64,000 nt of DNA. It comes from CAWKDC01 sp044445605. GTDB taxonomy: Bacteria; Pseudomonadota; Gammaproteobacteria; JABCZS01. The notes beneath the pieces were generated by a model, which did no database searches, was not told the DNA's origin, and worked only from the letters and a program-made list of their open reading frames with translations. Location of the stretch: assembly GCA_044445605.1 (NCBI GenBank), contig JBIOEA010000001.1, positions 62,001 to 126,000 on the forward strand, given 5' to 3'. Both the position numbers and the translations under genes were made by a program. Shown one piece after another: positions 25,414 through 33,367 of the stretch (positions are counted from its first letter, which is position 1; each line of letters begins with the position of its first letter).

Positions 25414-28400
25414 CGCGCCCGCCGGGGATCGCCTTCTCCTTCACAAACCCTCTAAACATGCAGAGCGAGCGCGTTTGATTATTCACTTGCGCAGACAATG
25501 TTCTCAATCCCTTATTCACGTTGATCTTGTTAACAGGGTTGAGCCATTCTATACGATAGTCACTTGGGCTGTTTTCTGGCAAATTCGTCACGACATAACC
25601 ACTGATGACCACTTTTCCCTTTGTAGATTCGCAGGGATACAATTTTCTCGCGAAAATTTCTTTTCCGCCTGAATTATTTTTAAAATAAAACAAGTCTCCA
25701 TCTCTACGTTCGCTTCTGACGGGTGAGCTACCATCATTTTTAACCAAATAGAGCGCTGTGGTTTGACGAGAAGTAATTGTCGGCGTTAGCGTGCATTGAA
25801 TTTTTACGGGAAATGTAATTTCATAGCCATCAACGATTTTTGTATTTTCCGGAAGCGTTGTGAAAACACGTTTGATACGTTCCCACCAAGACAATTTCAC
25901 CGCGGTGATAAGCTGTTCGCCAGTATTTTTTTGGATATATTGATGCGGGTTTTCAAGACTTCGAACCAATTTAATACGTTGACCATTGTCAATGGTTAAA
26001 TAGAGCGTATTATTCCTATAATTCTGATATCGCGATTCATTGACGTTTTTCGCATAGTCATAGCCGAGTAGGGTGGTCGTGCTGAGAATGTAATGCATTT
26101 TCTCTGTGGGTTGCAAGTCAGCAGGCAGGGTATCAAACAGTTGTTGAGCCATCATTTTGATATCTGGGTTTGCTTTAAATTTTTCGAAAAACATTTGATA
26201 TTCTTTAGGATCCTTCGACTTTGATGTATTGATCAGGAAGTAGGCCAGGTGACGGGCAAGAATGGTTTGGACAGTTTCAAGATCTGAATTACGTGTCCCG
26301 ATAAGAAGTGCCCTCATTTCAGTTACATGTTCTCTTTTGTAGTCCCTTTCAATTTTACCAGGATTCGTATCCATGATTTTTTGATAAATATAGGCTCCTT
26401 CTTCAACACGTTCGTACACGGTTTTCAATTTGGCAAACTCTTTCAAATCTTCGCTCGCACCTAGTTTTTCAATTGCTTTCCGCTCAGCAGCTTGTTTTTG
26501 TTGATTTCTTAGAATGGCATTTGATAAGTTATAGATATCATGTGTCGCATTCGTGGCATCCCCCGATATACAGGCGATGGCAAGCCAAAATTGCGTTGAT
26601 GCTCCAAATTCGAGCGCAAATAAGAATGGCACGGTGAGACCTGTCATGAGCGTGCTGATGGTAATCACGCTGGCTGTAATAACCGGCGCTGTTTTTGAAA
26701 GATTTTTGACAAATAAATACAAGCTTCTGATGAATACATTGAGTGATACATTGAGTGTAAATTTGAGCGGTAATAAAAAAAGATTCCAAAAAATCCAGTG
26801 AAGCGGTGATTTTTGAAACGGGTACTGTACGTTTCGTTTTTCGTAATCTTCACCAATTTGTGTGAATGCTGAAATAATGGGTTCTTGAAAGACGTTATAC
26901 CAGGTAGATTTAACTTGGGCGACAATCATTTCGCCCGCAGCAAAGAGTGAATCTCGGCTAGCACGGATAGTGTCATTGTTTTTGTCTATTTCAAGAATAG
27001 ACAATATTTTCATCATCGGTGCTCTGAAAGCATTATAGATACCCCCTAAAAAGATCATTGCATAAAGCCCTAATTTTTTAAGCGCTGAATCATTTTCTTG
27101 CGACTCCTTTTCTATCCAATCTGCCAACCACGGCGGATTGATTGCGCGAGAGACGTCAACAGGGTTTGATTCCTTCCTGAAGAAGGATAAAACATAATAG
27201 GCAATGCCCCCCAGTGTTTCGGGGATAAATGTGATGGCCGCCCATGCTAATTGAAGTGGATACCGAATCAACAGTCTCGCTGCAAAACTGTCTTTGGAAT
27301 GGTGCCGCAAGGCTAGGTCAACATCGCGAGATGCTTTATGCAACGCATCAATCACTCTTTTTAAATTGTCTAGTAGATTGCTGATGTTGATCACTGCATG
27401 ATAGAGTAAATAAGGTATGTTCGCGATCAGATACAGGCTAATGCAGAGTTGACGCCAGACAGGTGTTGTATTCGCTTTTAGTTTTTGCTTTAAGAAAAAA
27501 TCAAATTGAGAAACAAAATCATACCATTTTGTTGTGTCACGGTTATCGAAGCTTGTCTTATCGACCTTGATGAGTGAGGCAATGCCTGTACTTAAGCCGT
27601 AATATAATGTCTTTCTGAATTCGTTTAATTCCCGACCTTCATTGCGCCATAATGATTTTGTGCGTGGGTCAAGAGGGCTGAGAAAAGTGGTGAGTTTTTC
27701 GGGGGTTGCTTGTGTTCTCGGTATAGGTATGACTGCTGATATAGGCGGGGCGAAAATGTGGCTATTTTTAGAATGTCCTAAATTTTCCTTGATGCTATTT
27801 AACCCATCAATCGCAGCCAAATAGTAATCAATTTGCCCTTGGATGGTGTCTAAATCTTGAAGTAATCGCAGACGCGTTGCTTTCTTTTCGTAATCGACAT
27901 CGGTAGGTTTCGTTGCGTCTAGTTTGGTTTGTACCAATCTTTTTTTGGCATATAAAGACGTAGAGCTCATCTTTTCATATTGCTTGTCTTTGTTCGTTTC
28001 TGAAACTGATGAATAGTCTACCTGTGCTTCATACAGGGGTCTTTTGAGAATATCAATGATGCGTCTTTTTTGTTCTTCAATTTCTCCCTCGATGGCAGTG
28101 TCGTTATGTGGAATAGTGCTATTTTTTTCGAAACCCAGAATCTTTTGAACTTTTTCTTCGGCGTAATGCAACTGAATTTTAAGGAGATCCGTTTCTTCTT
28201 TGATCCGCTCAATTTGATCGGGCGTATGTTTTCTGAGCTCCTTGGCTTTAAGAAATAGTCTGTTTTTTTCTAACCTATCTGATAGCACCCGTACTTCAGA
28301 TTCGGCGAGTTTCAACAGAAATTTAACTTTACCTGGATTATTTGCTATCGCTCGCAGCATCAATGACAAGAAAATATTATTATAGATTGCATTTTTAGTT

Positions 28401-28777
28401 CGTAGATGTTCTTGACGGTATTCTTCGACTTGCCCATAGGCGCTAGAAGTAAAGCTTAAGCCGCAGAGAAAGCTGGCACCTAACCCGAGGTTGGTAATAG
28501 TATTAAAAACGGCATCACTCGCCAGATCAACGCCAGGCTTATTAGCCACAATAATATTAAGTGCGAGGGCGTAAGAAACGATCGCTGAGAAGGTCCCAAC
28601 GTTATCGATAGGGCTTTCTACGAAAAAACTACGAACCAGCGCATCTAATTCAGAGGCGGAGTTTTCGCGGGGGACGATGTCTTCATTGAGGGTTGCATGG
28701 ATCTGCCCTAAGACAGCCTGTGATTGGCTTTCATCCTGAGTTGATAACAATTGTTGGATTTGTTCTGCAAGCTGCAT
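25388..28777 (-). CDS. Large multi-pass membrane protein of unknown function
   Basis: The 1129-residue protein has no family I recognise. The N-terminal 110 residues include two hydrophobic stretches (near 65-85 and 95-115). About 120-330 is charged and partly coiled coil. Between about 445 and 765 there are roughly six to seven hydrophobic segments (for example LCISLYLIANIPYLLYH, LQLAWAAITFIPETLGGIAY, TASVITISTLMTGLTVPFLF). The last 350 residues look soluble, with a beta-rich end. There is no cleavable signal peptide. The ribosome site CAGGTG is good. Large membrane-inserting proteins of this sort occur among effectors of intracellular bacteria, but that is only a guess. Confidence 0.82.
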   Translation of the reverse strand: MQLAEQIQQLLSTQDESQSQAVLGQIHATLNEDIVPRENSASELDALVRSFFVESPIDNVGTFSAIVSYALALNIIVANKPGVDLASDAVFNTITNLGLGASFLCGLSFTSSAYGQVEEYRQEHLRTKNAIYNNIFLSLMLRAIANNPGKVKFLLKLAESEVRVLSDRLEKNRLFLKAKELRKHTPDQIERIKEETDLLKIQLHYAEEKVQKILGFEKNSTIPHNDTAIEGEIEEQKRRIIDILKRPLYEAQVDYSSVSETNKDKQYEKMSSTSLYAKKRLVQTKLDATKPTDVDYEKKATRLRLLQDLDTIQGQIDYYLAAIDGLNSIKENLGHSKNSHIFAPPISAVIPIPRTQATPEKLTTFLSPLDPRTKSLWRNEGRELNEFRKTLYYGLSTGIASLIKVDKTSFDNRDTTKWYDFVSQFDFFLKQKLKANTTPVWRQLCISLYLIANIPYLLYHAVINISNLLDNLKRVIDALHKASRDVDLALRHHSKDSFAARLLIRYPLQLAWAAITFIPETLGGIAYYVLSFFRKESNPVDVSRAINPPWLADWIEKESQENDSALKKLGLYAMIFLGGIYNAFRAPMMKILSILEIDKNNDTIRASRDSLFAAGEMIVAQVKSTWYNVFQEPIISAFTQIGEDYEKRNVQYPFQKSPLHWIFWNLFLLPLKFTLNVSLNVFIRSLYLFVKNLSKTAPVITASVITISTLMTGLTVPFLFALEFGASTQFWLAIACISGDATNATHDIYNLSNAILRNQQKQAAERKAIEKLGASEDLKEFAKLKTVYERVEEGAYIYQKIMDTNPGKIERDYKREHVTEMRALLIGTRNSDLETVQTILARHLAYFLINTSKSKDPKEYQMFFEKFKANPDIKMMAQQLFDTLPADLQPTEKMHYILSTTTLLGYDYAKNVNESRYQNYRNNTLYLTIDNGQRIKLVRSLENPHQYIQKNTGEQLITAVKLSWWERIKRVFTTLPENTKIVDGYEITFPVKIQCTLTPTITSRQTTALYLVKNDGSSPVRSERRDGDLFYFKNNSGGKEIFARKLYPCESTKGKVVISGYVVTNLPENSPSDYRIEWLNPVNKINVNKGLRTLSAQVNNQTRSLCMFRGFVKEKAIPGGRVMTRPHIA
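25401..25420. repeat. Perfect 20-bp palindrome in a gene overlap
   Basis: GGGCGCGTCATGACGCGCCC reads identically on both strands. It covers the stop of the MidA-like gene and codons near the end of the opposite membrane-protein gene. It could act as a terminator stem for either transcript, though no T tract follows. Confidence 0.7.
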
Positions 28778-28918
28778 ATGTACACCTGATTGCCACCTAA
28801 CTACTCAGCTACTTTACCAAGTAAGCAGATAGAATTCAAGGTGTGCAGTACATTTTAATCATAGCCTCATCACGTTTTACCTACGTATTTTGTGTGTGCT
28901 TTCACAAAATATGCACTT

Positions 28919-28942
28919 AAAACGTGAAGACTTCCACGTTTT
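28919..28942. terminator. Probable terminator downstream of nudE
   Basis: AAAACGTG-aagacttc-CACGTTTT forms an 8-bp stem 12 bp past the nudE stop and has A/T tracts on both sides. The rest of the 28778-28953 spacer shows no gene. Confidence 0.5.
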
Positions 28943-28953
28943 CCTCACATTCT

Positions 28954-29484
28954 TTAAAGTCGCTGCACCCAAAACAGCGCTGCCACTGCCCGGGATTCGT
29001 TAAAAGCGGGGTTGGCGACAAGGCCTTCTAGATCATTGATAGGCCAACGGACGACTTCCAATGGCTCCGGCTCATCACCAGGCAGGATAGAGGGGTAGAG
29101 GCCTTTGGCCAATACAATATGAGTGCGCATGCTGCTGTAACCTGGGTTCATGCTGAGCACGGTTAAATAGCTTACTTTCTCGGCTGCATAGCCTGCTTCT
29201 TCTTGCAGCTCACGGTTGCCAGCGATTTCGGCTGTTTCGCCTTCATCGATCAAGCCTTTCGGGAAGCCCAGGGTATAGTCTTCAATCCCTAGGCCATATT
29301 CTTTGATTAGAATCAGATCCCCGTCATCAACAGCGACGACCATGACGGCCTCTGGGGAACGGCTTTGGAGGCGTTCATAATGGCGCTCAACACCATTGCT
29401 AAAGCGCAAATGGACGGTTTGGATTTCAAATAAGCGCGATTGGGCGGTCGTTTCAACAGAGAGAATGGTGGGTTTAGAATGCAT
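28954..29484 (-). CDS. nudE: ADP compounds hydrolase NudE (Nudix)
   Basis: NudE hydrolyses ADP-ribose, AP3A and NADH. The 176-residue protein carries the Nudix box GX5EX7REUXEEXGU in full (starting GLIDEGETAEIAGNRELQEE, then AGY). It also has the NudE-type N-terminal RLFEIQTVHLRFSNG and C-terminal FNESRAVAALFWVQ. The family size is about 180. It is transcribed divergently from def with 45 bp between starts. Confidence 0.92.
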   Translation of the reverse strand: MHSKPTILSVETTAQSRLFEIQTVHLRFSNGVERHYERLQSRSPEAVMVVAVDDGDLILIKEYGLGIEDYTLGFPKGLIDEGETAEIAGNRELQEEAGYAAEKVSYLTVLSMNPGYSSMRTHIVLAKGLYPSILPGDEPEPLEVVRWPINDLEGLVANPAFNESRAVAALFWVQRL

Positions 29485-29514
29485 GATGGGGTGTTTCCTT
29501 AGCTAAAAAGACGC

Positions 29515-29520
29515 TATACT
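29515..29520 (+). promoter_or_regulatory. -10 box of def, possibly giving a leaderless mRNA
   Basis: TATACT ends 9 bp before the def ATG at 29530, and no Shine-Dalgarno sequence is found upstream of that ATG. The context TATACTGAT is the same as upstream of aroK (6342-6350). The -35 region is weak. Confidence 0.4.
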
Positions 29521-29529
29521 GATTCTATC

Positions 29530-30036
29530 ATGACTATTCGTAAAATCTTAACATACCCGGATCCACGGCTTTTTGTCGTGACGCGTCCGGTGACGAGCTT
29601 CGACTCGCACTTACAAACATTGATTCAAGACATGTTTGAAACGATGTATACGACGCCAAATGGGGTGGGATTAGCTGCGACTCAAATTGGGGAAGACCTC
29701 AGTGTGGCCGTGATCGATGTCTCGCCACAACGCCGAGAGCCATTGGTGTTGGTGAATCCCGAAATTTTAGAACGGCGCGATGTGTCGACATTTATGGAAG
29801 GCTGCCTATCAGTCCCTCATGTGGACGATAAAATCGAGCGTGCGCAGTGGATCCGATTTACAGCGCTGGATCACCAAGGCATTCGATACGAACGCGAAGC
29901 AGAGGGTTTGTTGGCCGAATGTGTCCAACACGAGTGTGACCATCTCCAAGGCAAATTGTATTATCACTTACTCTCCAACTTAAAGCGTGATCGTTTATTG
30001 AAGCGCTATCGTAAATTGAATCCCCCTGAAAAATAA
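29530..30036 (+). CDS. def: Peptide deformylase
   Basis: Def removes the N-formyl group from new proteins. The 168-residue protein has all three signature motifs: GVGLAATQIG (residues 46-55), the Cys-containing EGCLSVP, and the metal-binding QHECDHLQG. It begins ILTYPDPRLF as usual. It is not followed by fmt, its usual partner; an NhaC-type antiporter gene follows 9 bp downstream with its own ribosome site, making a probable operon. Confidence 0.97.
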   Translation: MTIRKILTYPDPRLFVVTRPVTSFDSHLQTLIQDMFETMYTTPNGVGLAATQIGEDLSVAVIDVSPQRREPLVLVNPEILERRDVSTFMEGCLSVPHVDDKIERAQWIRFTALDHQGIRYEREAEGLLAECVQHECDHLQGKLYYHLLSNLKRDRLLKRYRKLNPPEK

Positions 30037-30045
30037 TGAGGCAGT

Positions 30046-31608
30046 ATGGCATTACATGTATTTAATGACTCGGTACTTTCTTTGGTGCCGGCCATATTGG
30101 CTATTAGTTTATCGATGCTCACTCACCGTGTTTTATTCTCACTCGCTGTTGCGGTGCTGGCGGGTGCATTGTTATTGAATGATTTTCAAATGCTGCCAAC
30201 CCTCTCTTATATAGGAACGAACGCGTTACATTTGGTGTGGGAAAACGGTTGGAATATGTGGAATATTTCGCTGGTCACATTTTTATTAGCGCTTGGCGTG
30301 CTGACGGCCTTTATCACACGGATGGGTGGTACCAAAGCATTTGGCGCTTGGGCGCTTAATCATATTCACACGCAGCGTGGCGCACGTTTATTTACCGTGT
30401 CGTTAGGTATGTTAATTTTTATTGACGATTATTTTAGTAGCTTGGCCGTTGGCCAAGTGGCACGGCCCGTGACAGACCAGCATAAAATTGCACGCGCCAA
30501 ATTGGCGTATTTGATTGATTCAACCTCAGCACCTGTGTGCGTGTTATCGCCGTTATCCAGTTGGGGCGCGTACATCATGGGTATTTTGACGCTTATCATG
30601 ACAACGCACCACATTGAAAATTATTCTGCATTATCTGTTTTCTTCACCTTAATACCCTTTAATTTTTATCCTTTCGTCGCATTGCTTTTAGTGATAACGA
30701 TTGCATACACGGGCTGGGGCATTGGCCCGATGAAAAGCCATTTAATGAAAGCGAAATTGGGACAATTATTTTCAGAAGGGAAGGGCGCCATTCCGGGTGA
30801 AATCACCAAAATCACCGTGGATCCGAATGGTCGTGTACGTGATTTGTTGGTACCGATTTTAACATTGATTGTATGTGCGATGGGGTTAATCATTGGCTTC
30901 GGATGTTACGGTATCCATTTAAGCGGACAAGCTTTTTCTGTTTTGCGTGTCTTGGAATATACGGATGTAGGGACGGCATTATTGATCGCCGCAGGCATTG
31001 CATTGGTCAGCTGCATGTGGTTATCGGCGGCGCATCATTTCCGCACAAAAGATTACACATCGGTCGTACTCTCAGGGCTTCGTTCGATGATGCCGGCGAT
31101 TTACATATTATTGTTTGCGTGGATGATCATTGACGTGATTGGGGAAATGGGGACGGGCGAATACCTGGCTCATTTTATCAATCAAAACTTACCGATTGCT
31201 TTTCTGCCGGTGTTGCTCTTTTTATTATCAGGTGTGATGGCGTTTGCGACGGGCACGAGCTGGGGCACATTCGGGATCATGTTACCGATTGCGGCGAACA
31301 TTGCATTGGCAGTTGAACCGAGTTTCTTAATGCCGATGATGGGTGCTGTATTATCGGGAGCCTTATTTGGTGATCATGCATCGCCTATTTCTGATACGAC
31401 GATTTTATCAGCAACGGGGGCAGGCTGCCATTTGATGGACCACGTCGTCACACAGATGCCATATGCTTTAATCGCCGCCATGCTGGTGGCCGTCGGGTTC
31501 CTCGTATTTGGCTTTACCCAAGTGTATGCCTGGAGCATCATCGCCATGGGCGTTGGCTTCGTCGGGCTGCTGATTGGGATCAGGGCTTTTTCCCACATTA
31601 AAACTTGA
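30046..31608 (+). CDS. NhaC-family Na+/H+ antiporter-like membrane protein
   Basis: The 520-residue protein is strongly hydrophobic, with about 11-12 predicted membrane segments. It fits the NhaC/COG1757 family: N-terminal LVPAILAISLSMLTHRVLFSL, the central FIDDYFSSLAVGQVARPVTD, DSTSAPVCVLSPLSSWGAYI and the C-terminal ATGTSWGTFGIMLP and GDHASPISDTTILSATGAG. These are the hallmarks of this group, which exchanges Na+ for H+ or amino-acid-like substrates. The substrate cannot be told from sequence. Ribosome site GAGGCAG. Confidence 0.92.
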   Translation: MALHVFNDSVLSLVPAILAISLSMLTHRVLFSLAVAVLAGALLLNDFQMLPTLSYIGTNALHLVWENGWNMWNISLVTFLLALGVLTAFITRMGGTKAFGAWALNHIHTQRGARLFTVSLGMLIFIDDYFSSLAVGQVARPVTDQHKIARAKLAYLIDSTSAPVCVLSPLSSWGAYIMGILTLIMTTHHIENYSALSVFFTLIPFNFYPFVALLLVITIAYTGWGIGPMKSHLMKAKLGQLFSEGKGAIPGEITKITVDPNGRVRDLLVPILTLIVCAMGLIIGFGCYGIHLSGQAFSVLRVLEYTDVGTALLIAAGIALVSCMWLSAAHHFRTKDYTSVVLSGLRSMMPAIYILLFAWMIIDVIGEMGTGEYLAHFINQNLPIAFLPVLLFLLSGVMAFATGTSWGTFGIMLPIAANIALAVEPSFLMPMMGAVLSGALFGDHASPISDTTILSATGAGCHLMDHVVTQMPYALIAAMLVAVGFLVFGFTQVYAWSIIAMGVGFVGLLIGIRAFSHIKT

Positions 31609-31638
31609 CTTTTGTATCCTTTGGGATACACTTATAAC
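31605..31638 (+). promoter_or_regulatory. Promoter/operator region of a RelE/HTH toxin-antitoxin operon
   Basis: A TTGACT (31605-31610) at the end of the antiporter gene is followed by the inverted repeat TGTATCC-tttg-GGATACA (31613-31630) and TATAAC (31633-31638). The hexamer spacing (22 bp) is longer than optimal, so the true -35 may differ. The inverted repeat is a good candidate antitoxin operator. Confidence 0.45.
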
Positions 31639-31664
31639 AGTTGTTCGATAAAAATAAGAAGAAA

Positions 31665-32000
31665 ATGATGCAAAACAACGTATATGCCTATGTGGATGGC
31701 TATGGGAAATGCCCATATGAATCTTGGTTAGCCTCGCTCAAAGATAAGAAAGCCCTTGCAGTTGTGCTTTTGCGTATTGACAGGATGGAGTTAGGGTTAC
31801 TTGGTGATACTTCTTCTGTGGGAGAAGGTGTAAACGAGCTTCGCATACATTATGGTCCAGGCTACCGAGTTTATTATGCTCAAGAGGGGAAGAACATTTA
31901 TTTGTTGTTATGTGGAGGAGATAAGTCTTCACAGGACAAAGATATTAAATTAGCAAGAAAATATTGGTCGACGCATAAAGCGGGAGGCAATCGTGCCTAA
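31665..32000 (+). CDS. RelE/ParE-superfamily toxin (Gp49/HigB-like addiction-module killer)
   Basis: The 111-residue protein (ATG at 31665 or 31668) resembles the 'addiction module killer' group (COG3657). Features are YVDGYGKCPYESWLASLKD, RIDRMELGLLGDT, the conserved GVNELRIHYGPGYRVYYAQ and LLLCGGDKSSQDKDIKLA. Such toxins cleave mRNA at the ribosome. Its end overlaps the antitoxin start by 8 bp. The ribosome site is a weak AAGAAG. Confidence 0.88.
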   Translation: MMQNNVYAYVDGYGKCPYESWLASLKDKKALAVVLLRIDRMELGLLGDTSSVGEGVNELRIHYGPGYRVYYAQEGKNIYLLLCGGDKSSQDKDIKLARKYWSTHKAGGNRA

Positions 32001-32298
32001 GAAAAGCATTCGAGATATACATAGCATTCATTTGAGGGATCCCGCTGTTGCATCAGAATATCTAAACGAGGCTTTTGCCTCAGGTGAGCAGGCAGTGATT
32101 CTAATGGCTGTTAGAAATGTAGTCGAAGCACAGGAAGGAGGGGTTGCTTCAGTTGCAAAACGGGCGCATATAGGTCGTGAAAGCATGTACAAAATGCTTT
32201 CTGCCACAGGCAATCCGAAGCTGACGAGTGTAGCCGCTCTGTTTCATGGCATTGGATTACAGCTATGTGTAAAGCCTGAGGACACACAGATAATTTAA
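31993..32298 (+). CDS. HTH antitoxin of the addiction-module antidote family
   Basis: The 101-residue protein starts at GTG 31993 (GGGAGG upstream), inside the toxin gene end. It matches COG3636: DPAVASEYLNEAFASGE, then a helix-turn-helix (VASVAKRAHIGRESMYKM) and the typical ending NPKLTSVAALFHGIGLQL. It should neutralise the preceding toxin and bind the inverted repeat at 31613-31630. Its stop overlaps the 3' end of the convergent Sel1 lipoprotein gene by 4 bp. Confidence 0.9.
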   Translation: MPKKSIRDIHSIHLRDPAVASEYLNEAFASGEQAVILMAVRNVVEAQEGGVASVAKRAHIGRESMYKMLSATGNPKLTSVAALFHGIGLQLCVKPEDTQII

Positions 32299-32618
32299 AT
32301 TCTCGACTTCGTATCATCCGTCAGACGCAAGAGGGCTTCGCGAGCGGGCGGATAACCCTGGATGGCGGATTGCTGCATCCAGAAGAAGCCTTGGGTTTTA
32401 TCGCGTTTCACGCCCAATCCATAAAAGAACTGGTAGCCAAGCGCATATTGGGCTTCGGCATTGCCTTTCTGGGCCAACGGCATGAGAAGGCTAGAGGATT
32501 CTAGGTAATTGCCGGCTTTAAAGGCCGTACGAGCGACTTCCATGGGGTCTTCTTTATCGGGGGTTGTTGCACAGCCCAATAAGAGGGTGAGTAGGCACAG
32601 AAGCCATAGTCCTTTCAT
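32295..32618 (-). CDS. Sel1-repeat lipoprotein
   Basis: This 107-residue protein has a lipoprotein signal peptide with lipobox LLGC (Cys16) and about one and a half to two Sel1/TPR-like repeats (AQKGNAEAQYALGYQFFYG, then DKTQGFFWMQQSAIQGYPP). It should be anchored to the outer or inner membrane facing the periplasm, and probably mediates protein contacts. Ribosome site CGGAGA. It is divergent from queH. Confidence 0.85.
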   Translation of the reverse strand: MKGLWLLCLLTLLLGCATTPDKEDPMEVARTAFKAGNYLESSSLLMPLAQKGNAEAQYALGYQFFYGLGVKRDKTQGFFWMQQSAIQGYPPAREALLRLTDDTKSRI

Positions 32619-32669
32619 AGAAATTCTCCGGTCGATATGCTATCTTAACCCGTTTAGTATACACAAACT

Positions 32670-33320
32670 ATGAGAGATATTATGCCGGAACCCCTCATTT
32701 TGCCCTCTGAAGGCCCTCTTTTGATGCACTCCTGCTGCGCGCCATGCTGTGGGGATATGATGCAGCGCTTAAAAGATGCCAATATTGAATACACGATCTT
32801 TTTTTATAATCCCAATATTCATCCCCGAGATGAGTATGAATTGCGTAAAAATGAAAATATACGCTTTGCAGAAAAGTTAGGTGTTCCCTTTGTGGATGGC
32901 GATTACAATACCGAAGATTGGTTTACGCGTGCTAAGAGTATGGCTAATGAGCCGGAACGTGGTATTCGATGCACGGAATGTTTTGATATGCGTTTTGAAG
33001 TCTCTGCGGCCTATGCCAAGTTGCATGGTTTTCCGATCTATACAACCTCTCTCTCTATTTCTCGTTGGAAAAACAAATATCAAATCGATGAGTCGGGGGT
33101 GCGAGCTGCATCGCGTTATCCAGGGTTGATTTATTGGACATACGATTGGCGTAAAGACGGCGGTTCTGCACGCATGTTAGAAATTTCCAAAGAAGAGCAT
33201 TTCTATCAACAAGAATATTGTGGATGCATCTACTCACTACGCGATACGAATCGTTGGCGTTTACAAAATGGCCGCGAGCGCATTGATCAGGGGAAATTGT
33301 TCTATGGCGAGAAAGAGTAA
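32670..33320 (+). CDS. queH: Epoxyqueuosine reductase QueH
   Basis: QueH (formerly DUF208) catalyses the last step of queuosine synthesis in tRNA, replacing the cobalamin-dependent QueG. The 216-residue protein carries the diagnostic cysteine pairs HSCCAPCC (near residues 21-28) and RCTECFDMR, plus NPNIHPRDEYELRK and the Cys-rich EYCGCIYSLRDTNRW end. The first ATG (32670) follows a TATACA box by 6 bp. An in-frame ATG at 32682 follows GAGAGA, so the start may be either. Confidence 0.95.
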   Translation: MRDIMPEPLILPSEGPLLMHSCCAPCCGDMMQRLKDANIEYTIFFYNPNIHPRDEYELRKNENIRFAEKLGVPFVDGDYNTEDWFTRAKSMANEPERGIRCTECFDMRFEVSAAYAKLHGFPIYTTSLSISRWKNKYQIDESGVRAASRYPGLIYWTYDWRKDGGSARMLEISKEEHFYQQEYCGCIYSLRDTNRWRLQNGRERIDQGKLFYGEKE

Positions 33321-33367
33321 TCTATACTCGTAAGGTCGAGCGATTTTCAGATTTTCGGGGCATACAT

